Source: Betaproteobacteria bacterium HGW-Betaproteobacteria-8 (GTDB lineage: Bacteria; Pseudomonadota; Gammaproteobacteria; Burkholderiales; Methylophilaceae). From it: a stretch of 32,647 nucleotides of DNA. Position 1 is the stretch's first letter, and each line of letters starts with the position of its first letter. The position numbers were made by a program, and so were the translations under genes. Positions 18,115-25,349 of this stretch are shown here, one piece after another. The stretch lies in contig PHCD01000008.1 in the NCBI GenBank assembly GCA_002842135.1, positions 1 to 32,647 of the forward strand, in the 5' to 3' direction. A model generated the notes under the pieces. It saw only the letters and a list, made by a program, of their open reading frames with translations, was not told the origin of the DNA and ran no database searches.

Positions 18115-20049
18115 ATGAAATTCGCATGGGTCCTGGCAGGTTTGTGCCTGTTGTTAAGCGCAAAGGCTTACTCGCAGTCAGGGGGTGAGTTGCTGGCTAG
18201 TGCTCAGCGAGCTTACGAAAAGCAGGACCTATCGAGGTTGCAGGCCTACGCGCAGCAGATGAAGGCTGAAGGCGACATTCTGGCGCCTTATGCCGAATAC
18301 TGGATCATGCTGCTCACGCTTTCCACTGCCAGCAACCAGGAAGTCACCAGTTTTATCCATCGTTATGAAGATTTTTCTTTCGCCGACCGTGTTCGCGGCG
18401 AGTGGCTGAAGCAACTCGGCAAGCGTAACGAATGGCAAACCTTTTTCTCTGAATTACCCAATTTCAAGCGCGACGATGCCGCAGTCAGTTGCTACACCAT
18501 GCAAGGCCAGGTAAGCCTGGGGTTCGGCATCGAGGCTGACAGGTTGAGAAACTTCTGGCTGGTCTCCACCGATTTGCCCAGCAACTGCACCTTGTTGTTC
18601 GACACCATGTTCCAAACGGGCAAGCTCACTGAGGAAGACGCCTGGGGGCGTTTCAGGCTGGCGATGCAGGATGGCAAGATCAGCGTAGCAAAAGCTGTCA
18701 GCCGGTATATCAAGGATATCGACAGCGATAACATCAAACTGATCGACCGGGTTTACCAGAATCCGCAGCAGGTGCTGCAAAAACAAAGCATTTCCTACAA
18801 AAGCCGCTTCGGCCGGTCCCTGAATATCTATGCCATTGACCGTGTCGGCAAGACCCAGCCAGAGCTGGCGCTGGATGTCTGGCAAAAGAACCTGTCACGG
18901 TTAAATGCAGAAGAGCAAAGCTATGTATGGGGGCGTTTGGCCTTGAGTGCTGCGCGACGGCATGATCCTGTTGCCGCCAAATGGTGGGCATTGACCGGCA
19001 ATACCCGGCTTGATAATGAGCAGATGGGCTGGCGCGTGCGTACGGCCTTGCGCGTCAAAAACTGGACTGAGGTGCTATCGACCATCAATGCCATGCCTGC
19101 CGCCGAACAGGAAGCCGCCGTCTGGCGCTACTGGAAAGCGCGGGCCTTGAAAGAGAAGAACCAGATTCCCGCGGCCAATGCCATCTTTGTACCTTTATCG
19201 CTGGAGCACCATTATTATGGCTTGCTCGCTACCGAAGAACTCGGTGACATCATGGCTTCACCGGGAGTGGTCTACAAGCCCAATGCGGAAGAACTGAAAC
19301 TGATGATGGGCAGACCGGCAGTGCAGCGTGCGCTGGCCTTGCATAAACAGGGTTTTCGTTGGGAGTCGCGCGCGGAATGGGCATCGGTAACGCAGGATAT
19401 GGATGACCGGCAACTGATTGCTGCCGCTGAGATTGCCTTCAAGAATGACTGGATAGACGTTGCCATTAATACCTCCGAGAAAACCCGGCTGACACACGAT
19501 TTTGCCTTGCGTTACCCGACACCTTATCGTGAAATGATGCAGGCCTATGTGAAGGAAAACGCGCTGGATGAGGCCTGGGTATATGGCCTGATTCGTCAGG
19601 AAAGCCGCTTCATTGGCGTGGCCAGATCCAGCGCTGGTGCATCAGGCCTCATGCAGATCATGCCTGCTACAGCCAAGTGGATTGCCAGGCGCCTGGGCAT
19701 GACCGGCTATCGGCCGGGTATGATTTCCCAGTTGGATACCAATATGCGTTTTGGCACGCATTACATGCGCTACACTCTGGATCGCATGGATGGCCAGGCA
19801 TTGATGGCGACTGCGGCTTATAATGCAGGACCAAGCCGGCCAAAACGCTGGGCCGGGCAGGAGAGTATGGAAGGCTCGATTTATGCGGATACTATCCCGT
19901 TCAGTGAAACGCGGGATTATGTGAAAAAGGTGATGGCCAATGCCTATTATTATGCGCAGCAGATGGGGCACAGCACCAAATCTCTGACGCAGCGGCTGGG
20001 TACGGTGCCGGCCAGTACGAGCGCAACCGTGGAAGAAGAATCAGAATAA
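18115..20049 (+). CDS. slt: soluble lytic murein transglycosylase (Slt70-like)
   Basis: Slt-type enzymes cleave glycan strands in the periplasm with formation of 1,6-anhydro-MurNAc. The protein has a signal peptide (MKFAWVLAGLCLLLSAKAYS), a long alpha-helical superhelix over about residues 25-460, and a C-terminal SLT domain with the catalytic glutamate Glu496 in GLIRQESRF. SSAGASGLMQIMPATAKW and AYNAGPSRPKRW follow. The frame also contains an ATG at 18097, but the one at 18115 has AGTGAG seven bases upstream and a cleaner signal peptide, giving 644 residues. It follows the wall-synthesis genes but appears to be its own transcription unit after an 88-base gap. Confidence 0.93.
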   Translation: MKFAWVLAGLCLLLSAKAYSQSGGELLASAQRAYEKQDLSRLQAYAQQMKAEGDILAPYAEYWIMLLTLSTASNQEVTSFIHRYEDFSFADRVRGEWLKQLGKRNEWQTFFSELPNFKRDDAAVSCYTMQGQVSLGFGIEADRLRNFWLVSTDLPSNCTLLFDTMFQTGKLTEEDAWGRFRLAMQDGKISVAKAVSRYIKDIDSDNIKLIDRVYQNPQQVLQKQSISYKSRFGRSLNIYAIDRVGKTQPELALDVWQKNLSRLNAEEQSYVWGRLALSAARRHDPVAAKWWALTGNTRLDNEQMGWRVRTALRVKNWTEVLSTINAMPAAEQEAAVWRYWKARALKEKNQIPAANAIFVPLSLEHHYYGLLATEELGDIMASPGVVYKPNAEELKLMMGRPAVQRALALHKQGFRWESRAEWASVTQDMDDRQLIAAAEIAFKNDWIDVAINTSEKTRLTHDFALRYPTPYREMMQAYVKENALDEAWVYGLIRQESRFIGVARSSAGASGLMQIMPATAKWIARRLGMTGYRPGMISQLDTNMRFGTHYMRYTLDRMDGQALMATAAYNAGPSRPKRWAGQESMEGSIYADTIPFSETRDYVKKVMANAYYYAQQMGHSTKSLTQRLGTVPASTSATVEEESE

Positions 20050-20065
20050 ATAGTTGAGGATATAG

Positions 20066-21013
20066 ATGCGTATCAATCAAGTATGTGTTTTAGGGGGTTC
20101 CGGCTTTGTCGGCAGTGCCATCGTGCACAAACTGAGTGCTGCGGGATACGCGGTCAAGGTACTGAGCCGCCGTCGTGAGGGTGCAAAGCACCTGACACTG
20201 CTGCCTAACGTGCAGGTTGCGGAATGCGATGTCTTTAACAATGCCGAACTCAGCATGCACATGCAGAGCTGTGATGCGGTCATCAACCTGGTAGGTATCC
20301 TGCACGAGGGCAAGAACGTCACTTTCGATGCCATGCATCACAATTTGCCGAAACGCATTGCAGTCCTCTGCGAACGCCTGGGCATCAAACGCCTGCTGCA
20401 TATGAGTGCCCTGCAAACCAGTGCAGAGGCACCTAGCGCCTACCTGCGATCAAAAGCTGCCGGTGAAACCGCAGTCATGGCGCACAGCAAAAAAATCAAT
20501 GTCACGATCTTTCAACCTTCGGTCATTTTTGGGCGCGGCGACAATTTCCTCAATATGCTCGCCACCGTGGTCAAGCTTATGCCAGTCATCGCGCTGGCGA
20601 AGCCGGATGCCAGGTTCCAGCCGATCTGGGTGGAGGATGTGGCCGAGGCTTTTGTCAGCAGCCTCGATAATGTGGCGACCTACGGCAAAACCTATGAACT
20701 CGGCGGGCCGCGCGTTTACACCCTGCGCGAACTGGTCGAATTCGTGATCTTCGTGCTGGGCAAAAAGCGCAAGATCGTTGGCCTTAACGACAAGCTATCC
20801 TACTGGCAGGCCTATGCCATGGAAAAACTGCCGATCAAGCTGATGACGCGCGACAATTTCTATTCCATGCAGGTTGATAGCATCTGCAATGGCCCGCTGG
20901 CCGCGGAGTTGGGCATCAAGCCTACAGCCATTGAAGCCGTTGTTCCGGAATATCTGGCCAATGACACGCCGCGTGCGGCCTATGACCGCTTCCGCGGTAT
21001 GGCGGGCCGCTAG
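20066..21013 (+). CDS. NAD(P)-dependent epimerase/dehydratase-like protein (complex I NDUFA9-type)
   Basis: This 315-residue atypical SDR protein has the nucleotide-binding motif VCVLGGSGFVGSAIV at the N-terminus, NLVGIL near residue 75, and a Tyr-x3-Lys-like element in SAYLRSKAAGE. It resembles the group related to the NDUFA9 accessory subunit of respiratory complex I. In bacteria the role is not settled; it may act on a nucleotide-linked or quinone-related substrate. It starts 16 bases after slt and precedes cca by 44 bases, so the three may be co-transcribed. No signal peptide or membrane helix is seen. Confidence 0.85.
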   Translation: MRINQVCVLGGSGFVGSAIVHKLSAAGYAVKVLSRRREGAKHLTLLPNVQVAECDVFNNAELSMHMQSCDAVINLVGILHEGKNVTFDAMHHNLPKRIAVLCERLGIKRLLHMSALQTSAEAPSAYLRSKAAGETAVMAHSKKINVTIFQPSVIFGRGDNFLNMLATVVKLMPVIALAKPDARFQPIWVEDVAEAFVSSLDNVATYGKTYELGGPRVYTLRELVEFVIFVLGKKRKIVGLNDKLSYWQAYAMEKLPIKLMTRDNFYSMQVDSICNGPLAAELGIKPTAIEAVVPEYLANDTPRAAYDRFRGMAGR

Positions 21014-21057
21014 GCTGGCGCTGTCAGGGCCATCGCCGGTGGAAACCTGAGTCAACC

Positions 21058-22269
21058 ATGAAAATCTTTCAGGTCGGCGGCGCGGTACGCGACGAACTTC
21101 TTGGGCTTGAAGTCAAAGACAGGGATTATGTCGTTGTCGGCGCCACGCCAGAGCAGATGGTCGCTCTGGGCTATCGCCCGGTAGGCAAGGATTTCCCTGT
21201 ATTTCTCCATCCCGAAACGCAAGAAGAATATGCGCTCGCCCGCACCGAGCGCAAAACCGCCAAAGGCTATAAAGGCTTTCAGGTTTACGCCTCGCCCGAT
21301 GTCACGCTGGAAGAAGACCTGGCAAGGCGCGACCTCAGCATCAATGCCATCGCCAAAAATGAGCATGGCACACTGGTCGACCCCTACAACGGCCAGGCGG
21401 ATATTCAAAACAGAATCCTGCGCCATGTCAGCGCTGCCTTTGTTGAGGACCCGGTGCGCATCCTGCGTACTGCCAGATTTGCTGCCAGATTCACCGAATT
21501 CAATGTTGCCCCGGAAACCATGCAACTCATGTGCCACATGGTGCAGGATGGCGAGGTCGATGCCCTGGTATCGGAGCGTGTCTGGCAGGAACTGGCCAAA
21601 GGCCTGATGGAGGCGAAGCCCTCACGCATGTTTGATGTGCTGCGCGAATGCGGCGCACTGAAGAAAATCCTGCCGGAACTCGACCGTCTCTGGGGCGTAC
21701 CGCAACCGCCGCAACATCACCCAGAGATTGATACTGGCGTGCACGTCATGATGGTGGTTGATTACGCCGCCATGCAGGGCTATTCGCTGCCGGTGCGCTT
21801 CGCCGCGCTGACGCACGATCTCGGCAAGGGCATCACGCCGAAAGACATGCTGCCGCGCCACATCGGCCATGAAGAACGCAGCGTTCACCTGCTCAAGGAC
21901 GTGTGCAAGCGCTTGCGTGTGCCGAACGATTGTAAGGAACTTGCGCACGTCGTCGCCAAATTCCACGGCAAGGTCTACCGCGTCGACGAGATGCGCTCCG
22001 CTACCAAGGTGCAGTTCCTGCAGGATACCGACGCCATTCGCCAGCCACAAAGATTCAGGGAATTCCTGCTCGCCTGCGAGTGCGACTTTCTCGGCAGAAC
22101 CGGCTTTGAGGATAAGGCGATTCCGCATACCGAAGTCTGGTTGAAGTTGCTGGATGCGGTGATGCAGGTCGATGCCGGCGCGGTGGCCCGGCAATATCAG
22201 GAGCCGGAAAAGATCAGGGAAGCGGTGTTTCAGGCGAGGGTGGAGGCGGTTAGGGGGCTGGCTATTTAA
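21058..22269 (+). CDS. cca: CCA-adding tRNA nucleotidyltransferase (multifunctional, HD domain)
   Basis: This enzyme builds and repairs the 3' CCA of tRNAs without a template. The 403-residue protein has the class II signature GGAVRDELLGLEVKDRDYVV, with metal-binding Asp21 and Asp23, the RRDLSINAIA block that selects nucleotides, and EDPVRILRTARFAARF. A C-terminal HD domain with LTHDLGKG is expected to give the 2',3'-cyclic phosphodiesterase, phosphatase and 2'-nucleotidase activities known in the long gamma- and betaproteobacterial form. A tRNA-Val gene lies 1.6 kb downstream, beyond inserted cassette genes. Confidence 0.96.
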   Translation: MKIFQVGGAVRDELLGLEVKDRDYVVVGATPEQMVALGYRPVGKDFPVFLHPETQEEYALARTERKTAKGYKGFQVYASPDVTLEEDLARRDLSINAIAKNEHGTLVDPYNGQADIQNRILRHVSAAFVEDPVRILRTARFAARFTEFNVAPETMQLMCHMVQDGEVDALVSERVWQELAKGLMEAKPSRMFDVLRECGALKKILPELDRLWGVPQPPQHHPEIDTGVHVMMVVDYAAMQGYSLPVRFAALTHDLGKGITPKDMLPRHIGHEERSVHLLKDVCKRLRVPNDCKELAHVVAKFHGKVYRVDEMRSATKVQFLQDTDAIRQPQRFREFLLACECDFLGRTGFEDKAIPHTEVWLKLLDAVMQVDAGAVARQYQEPEKIREAVFQARVEAVRGLAI

Positions 22270-22380
22270 CTGTCTGCAGGCAAAAACAAAACTGTCTTTG
22301 CTTAGTTCTTTAACTTGTGTTGTTGACCTTGAGTATTACGCCTCCTATTATTTGGTTAATTCACTGAGGTTAAAAGAAAA

Positions 22381-22437
22381 ATGAAAACATCATCGCTCCA
22401 TTTCACTGCCATTTTAGGATGGCTACTTATTAGTTAG
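22381..22437 (+). pseudogene. possible truncated exported-protein start (18 codons)
   Basis: An ATG after an A-rich AAAAGAAAA encodes MKTSSLHFTAILGWLLIS and then a TAG. It reads like the first half of a signal peptide. The stop falls inside GTTAGGC (22433-22439), the presumed recombination core at the left edge of the cassette, so the original gene may have been cut there. The 212 bases between cca and the next gene otherwise hold nothing recognisable. This is weakly supported. Confidence 0.2.
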
Positions 22438-22439
22438 GC
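22433..22439 (+). mobile_element. integron-type core site, left edge of cassette 1
   Basis: GTTAGGC matches the GTTRRRY core at which integron cassettes join. It lies 43 bases before the DUF4145 gene start, a normal distance for a cassette 5' edge. No paired inverse core or integrase gene is visible to its left, so this may be a secondary insertion site rather than a true attI. The 7-base match alone is weak; its place opposite the attC at 23192 gives it weight. Confidence 0.45.
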
Positions 22440-22481
22440 ATCGTCCTCGTCGCCGATTGAAATACGTACATTGGAGTTGAG

Positions 22482-23183
22482 ATGGCAGAACTTGTAGCGA
22501 ACTGTCCAAGATGTGGGTCACGCCACATAACATTCGACGTCAGCGCCGCAAAAATTTTTCGTGTCGAGCACGGATGGCAGCAATGGTACGAGGCCTTCGG
22601 TGTGTGTCGGCACTGCGGCCGCACTGCAGTGTTTGTGCTGAGCGAAAGTGTTAATGGGGACTACAAATACGTCCACAAGACTGGCTTGCTCAAAGTAGAG
22701 GGGGCGCTGAACAACTATGTGGATGTCAAAGGGCATATAAGCCTCAAAGACACTGCATCAATCGAGCCACCAGATCATCTACCAAAAGACATCGAGTCCG
22801 TGTTTCGCGAAGGCGTTACATGCCTTGCCGTAGGTTGTTATAACGCAGCCGGCACAATGTTTCGACTCTGCGTGGATTTGGCTACCAAATCGATGTTGCC
22901 CGCTGAAGAAACTCCAAGTCTTAACGCGAAGACACGACGTGATCTTGGCCTTCGTTTGCCGTGGTTGTTTGAGAATGGCCGTCTTCCCGAGTCACTGAAA
23001 GACCTTTCGTCCTGCATCAAGGAGGACGGGAATGATGGCGCTCATGCTGGCAATCTATCGGAGGCTGACGCTTCTGATGTCCTCGATTTCTCAGTTGCCC
23101 TTCTGGAACGTATTTACACGGAACCGGAGCGCCTTCGGCTGGCCAAGGAACGGCGTGACGCTCGCCGTTCAACGACGAAGTGA
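22482..23183 (+). CDS. DUF4145 domain protein with N-terminal zinc ribbon
   Basis: This 233-residue protein has two CxxC pairs (Cys8/Cys11 in NCPRCGS and Cys42/Cys45 in VCRHCGR), suggesting a zinc ribbon. An alpha-helical domain follows (about 105-220) with the DUF4145 pattern: FREGVTCLAVGCYNAAGTMFRLCVD, then CIKEDGNDGAHAGNLSEADA. DUF4145 is often found in or near restriction and defence genes, but its activity is not known to me. GGAG lies five bases before the ATG. The stop is eight bases from the attC site, the usual spacing in an integron cassette. Its sequence style differs from the core genes, pointing to transfer. Confidence 0.8.
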   Translation: MAELVANCPRCGSRHITFDVSAAKIFRVEHGWQQWYEAFGVCRHCGRTAVFVLSESVNGDYKYVHKTGLLKVEGALNNYVDVKGHISLKDTASIEPPDHLPKDIESVFREGVTCLAVGCYNAAGTMFRLCVDLATKSMLPAEETPSLNAKTRRDLGLRLPWLFENGRLPESLKDLSSCIKEDGNDGAHAGNLSEADASDVLDFSVALLERIYTEPERLRLAKERRDARRSTTK

Positions 23184-23191
23184 GCACAGCT

Positions 23192-23258
23192 GCCCAACCC
23201 ATCATTCCACCGGACTTGTGCCAAAAGCCGCGCAGGCCGCTCAATTTTGACGTTGGGC
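23192..23258 (+). mobile_element. integron attC recombination site
   Basis: The 67-base element begins with the inverse core GCCCAAC (23192-23198) and ends with its perfect complement, the core GTTGGGC (23252-23258). The match extends two bases outward (CTGCCCAAC with GTTGGGCAG). The inner left part, ATTCCACCGGAC after a five-base spacer, and the inner right part, GGCCGCTCAATTTTGAC, resemble the arms of known attC sites, although their mutual pairing is imperfect. It lies directly after the DUF4145 stop and 15 bases before the GIY-YIG start, as expected between two cassettes. No integrase gene is in the window. Confidence 0.75.
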
Positions 23259-23273
23259 AGCACAGGAATCTCC

Positions 23274-23735
23274 GTGGTCACCGAACTGAATAATTATGGG
23301 CTTTGTAAAGTTGGTCGTTGGGTCACTAGTAGCCACAAGTCTGTTGAACATCTTAGGTCTGTCTGTCCGACAGGAATCAACTACGAGATTTCTCCGGAGT
23401 GGAGAACAAAGCGCGATGTTGTCTACGCCTTGGTGTTTGGTGTGTCTGTTCGTTATGTTGGTGAAACCTCCACTGGAATGGCTGCTCGTTTCAATGGCTA
23501 TCGCTATGGTAATCCTCTTGTTTCTGACACCGACAATCGCGTCAAGTTGGCCATAACGCAAGCTCTCGCCGAGGGAGCTGATGTGGAAGTATGGGCGTGC
23601 TGTCCATCAGCTGACTTTAGGTTGCCTAGCGGGGAGGTTATCCCAGTGCCCGCCAGTAAACCACTTGAAGAACATTTGATTGCTATATTTTGCCCAGTCT
23701 TGAATCTGAAGAATCTCAGGGCGGCTCTACCCTAA
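23274..23735 (+). CDS. GIY-YIG nuclease-domain protein, integron cassette gene
   Basis: The 153-residue product carries a GIY-YIG-like domain: Tyr51 in VVYALVFG, Tyr61-Val-Gly in VRYVGET, Arg72 in MAARF, and a late Glu132/Glu133 with Asn144 in PLEEHLIAIFCPVLN. These correspond to the two tyrosines, arginine, metal-binding glutamate and asparagine of the family. The exact substrate is unknown. The frame opens at a TTG (23247), but that lies inside attC; the GTG at 23274 has AGGA six bases upstream and is preferred. The TAA stop sits in CCCTAAC, like an inverse core, but no complete second attC follows. Confidence 0.75.
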   Translation: MVTELNNYGLCKVGRWVTSSHKSVEHLRSVCPTGINYEISPEWRTKRDVVYALVFGVSVRYVGETSTGMAARFNGYRYGNPLVSDTDNRVKLAITQALAEGADVEVWACCPSADFRLPSGEVIPVPASKPLEEHLIAIFCPVLNLKNLRAALP

Positions 23736-23801
23736 CGGTATCTACACGGCTGAGAACGAAGAATAATTGGGGATAACTCCCTTTGCGTGTGACTTACATC
23801 T

Positions 23802-23829
23802 TTGCGTTTTCGAAGATTTGTGATTCAAT
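23802..23829 (+). promoter_or_regulatory. candidate promoter of tRNA-Val
   Basis: TTGCGT (23802-23807) and TTCAAT (23824-23829) are separated by 16 bases, followed by a GC-rich CGCGCC before the tRNA. GC-rich discriminators are common at stable-RNA promoters. Both hexamers are only partial matches. The remainder of the 109-base gap after the GIY-YIG gene shows nothing else. Confidence 0.35.
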
Positions 23830-23844
23830 ACGCGCCTCTCGCGA

Positions 23845-23919
23845 GGGCGGTTAGCTCAGTGGTAGAGCACTGCCTTCACACGGCAGGGGTCACTGGTTCG
23901 AACCCAGTACCGCCCACCA
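23845..23919 (+). tRNA. tRNA-Val (anticodon CAC)
   Basis: A full cloverleaf can be folded. The acceptor stem is GGGCGGT with ACCGCCC, followed by an encoded ACCA end. The D arm is GCTC...GAGC, the anticodon stem is CTGCC/GGCAG around the loop TTCACAC, and the T arm is ACTGG/CCAGT around TTCGAAC. The anticodon CAC (23877-23879) reads GTG valine codons. The CCA is in the DNA. Confidence 0.97.
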
Positions 23920-23923
23920 TGTT

Positions 23924-23964
23924 AACAAAAGCCTCGGCTATTGCAGCCGGGGCTTTTGTTTTTT
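23924..23964 (+). terminator. intrinsic terminator after tRNA-Val
   Basis: A long stem, CAAAAGCCTCGGCT (23926-23939) with AGCCGGGGCTTTTG (23945-23958), with one wobble and a five-base ATTGC loop, is followed by TTTTTT (23959-23964). It lies five bases after the tRNA CCA end. This is a textbook Rho-independent terminator. Confidence 0.93.
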
Positions 23965-24091
23965 GCATGCAGTTAAGTAGGGTGGCAAGTGTTTTTGCTT
24001 GCCCACCAGACCGCATTCACGACCATTTTATCGGCTGCATTTGCAAGCTTTTGAGTTAAAGACAAAACCGCCGGTCTCGCCCGGCTGGCGA

Positions 24092-24125
24092 CCCGATTTC
24101 TTTTGCTCAGCCAAAAGAAATCGGG
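24092..24125. repeat. perfect 14-bp inverted repeat
   Basis: CCCGATTTCTTTTG and its exact complement flank a CTCAGC loop. It lies in the 490-base non-coding stretch (23965-24454) between the tRNA terminator and mrr. There is no T-run after it, so it does not look like a terminator. The surrounding sequence style is familiar from repetitive intergenic elements of Betaproteobacteria. Confidence 0.85.
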
Positions 24126-24140
24126 GAAAGAAAAGGCTGC

Positions 24141-24299
24141 CCCCTGCCAAGACCTGCGGCTGCCCTGTGCTACTCGACCAACCAAGCGGCTGCGCAACTC
24201 AGCCTAGTTGCTCACAAACTTCGTGAGCAACTGCGGACTTCAAACAGTGCTCGCCGAAAACTCTTGGCTGGTCTGCGTTGCTCGGCTTGGCAGCAGGGG
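24141..24299. repeat. long imperfect palindrome, MITE-like or structured element
   Basis: The centre is a perfect 10-bp hairpin, AGTTGCTCAC (24206-24215) with GTGAGCAACT (24223-24232), around AAACTTC. Further out, GACCAACCAAG (24176-24186) pairs with CTTGGCTGGTC (24263-24273), and the outer ends CCCCTGCCAAG (24141-24151) and CTTGGCAGCAGGGG (24286-24299) pair with a three-base bulge. The whole element spans about 159 bases. No protein is encoded. It could be a non-autonomous mobile element or an RNA-forming repeat. Confidence 0.6.
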
Positions 24300-24328
24300 A
24301 TTAAAAGCAATACCAAACTATGACGGTC

Positions 24329-24348
24329 ATTCCAGCTATCGCTGGAAT
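24329..24348. repeat. REP-like short palindrome
   Basis: ATTCCAGC-TATC-GCTGGAAT, within GTCATTCCAGC...GCTGGAATCCA, has the form of a short dispersed palindromic repeat often seen between genes in Proteobacteria. Whether it recurs elsewhere in this genome cannot be seen from one window. Confidence 0.6.
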
Positions 24349-24454
24349 CCACTGATGAAAGTCTATGTTGCTCGACAGATTAGTGAGGCGGATAGGAGTC
24401 TGGGGAAGGTATTTCAGATGTGGTTAGAAGCAATCGGAAATGCTAAAAATAAAA

Positions 24455-25327
24455 CTAGTTTCGAAAACCATCAAAGAAATGATTGTCGATATCGTAAGTT
24501 TTTCTTGGAACTAGACCGAGTTCAAGCTCTTCGAACATTTGAATTAATTTCTCTCCATCTACTAGTTCTATTGGTTGAACACCATCCCTCATTGACTCGC
24601 GTTTAGCATCCGCCGTAAAAGTGCCCGTTGTTAGGATAATTCCCTTTTCAGCCCTTCCTGCCATTGCACCGCGAAAGTCTCTAACTTGGGATGCGGATAC
24701 ACTGCCTTCATAACGTTTACATTGGAAGAGAATCTGGAAACTTACAAATGGATTTATTTGCAGCACTCCATTGCCATCTATTCCGCCATCACCAGACCTT
24801 CCAGTAACTGTAACTTTTTCGAAGCCTGCTTCACGTAATAGTCTTTGGCAAACTCTTTCAAATCCGTCTGGGGGTAAGGATTTTAAAGTTGCTAGGAGAG
24901 CATCTTTATAGTTTTGATTAGAGTTGTCTGGCGGCGATAAATCACTTTCGTCCGACTCTGCGTATTCGATTTGGGATGAAGGCTTTTGTAACTTTGATTT
25001 TGTTGTTTGCAGTTGTACTTTTCTTATGATTTCTTTCAGAGCTTCTTCTGAAAAGATCGGCGCATTTTGACCTAACTCGGTTAATGTCCAAACTCCACGC
25101 TTTGATGAGTCAATATACCCAGTTTTAGCTAAAAAAAATCTTGCCCAGTGGATTTGATTTTCATATCTGGATACACCATTTTTGAGTCGTTTATCCAAAA
25201 TCTCAGTAGGCAGGTTTAACTCTTCTGCTATGGTAGAACAAACTTCTTCTGCCTTTGCCGATCCACCTAGATTTTTGAGTGCGCTAATTACTGGATTTAT
25301 ATATGTAGCAAATTCTGATATCGCCAT
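24455..25327 (-). CDS. mrr: Mrr-family type IV restriction endonuclease
   Basis: Mrr enzymes cut foreign DNA carrying methylated bases. The 290-residue protein has an N-terminal winged-helix Mrr_N domain (about 10-100), a polar linker (105-140) and a C-terminal PD-(D/E)xK nuclease domain. Its catalytic Asp184 (RSGDGGIDG) and Gln202-Cys-Lys204 (FQCKRYEG) are followed by the typical GIILTTGTFTADA. GGAG is seven bases before the ATG. The gene is visibly AT-richer than its neighbours and sits between a repeat-rich spacer and slmA, consistent with recent acquisition. No methyltransferase or specificity subunit accompanies it, fitting a stand-alone type IV system. Confidence 0.9.
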   Translation of the reverse strand: MAISEFATYINPVISALKNLGGSAKAEEVCSTIAEELNLPTEILDKRLKNGVSRYENQIHWARFFLAKTGYIDSSKRGVWTLTELGQNAPIFSEEALKEIIRKVQLQTTKSKLQKPSSQIEYAESDESDLSPPDNSNQNYKDALLATLKSLPPDGFERVCQRLLREAGFEKVTVTGRSGDGGIDGNGVLQINPFVSFQILFQCKRYEGSVSASQVRDFRGAMAGRAEKGIILTTGTFTADAKRESMRDGVQPIELVDGEKLIQMFEELELGLVPRKTYDIDNHFFDGFRN

Positions 25328-25349
25328 GATATTTCTCCAATAATTGAAG

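Noticed and set aside
23845..23919. tRNA-Val as an att site of an integrated element
   Set aside because: No second copy of the tRNA 3' end was seen in the window and no tyrosine integrase is present.
23999..24226. 75-residue plus-strand ORF in the spacer after tRNA-Val
   Set aside because: It is translated from repeat sequence (both palindromes). Such frames are often annotated as hypothetical proteins but show no protein-like features.
24208..24606. 132-residue plus-strand ORF running from the palindromic spacer into mrr
   Set aside because: It starts inside the hairpin, passes through a REP-like repeat and ends antisense to mrr. There is no ribosome-binding site or domain.
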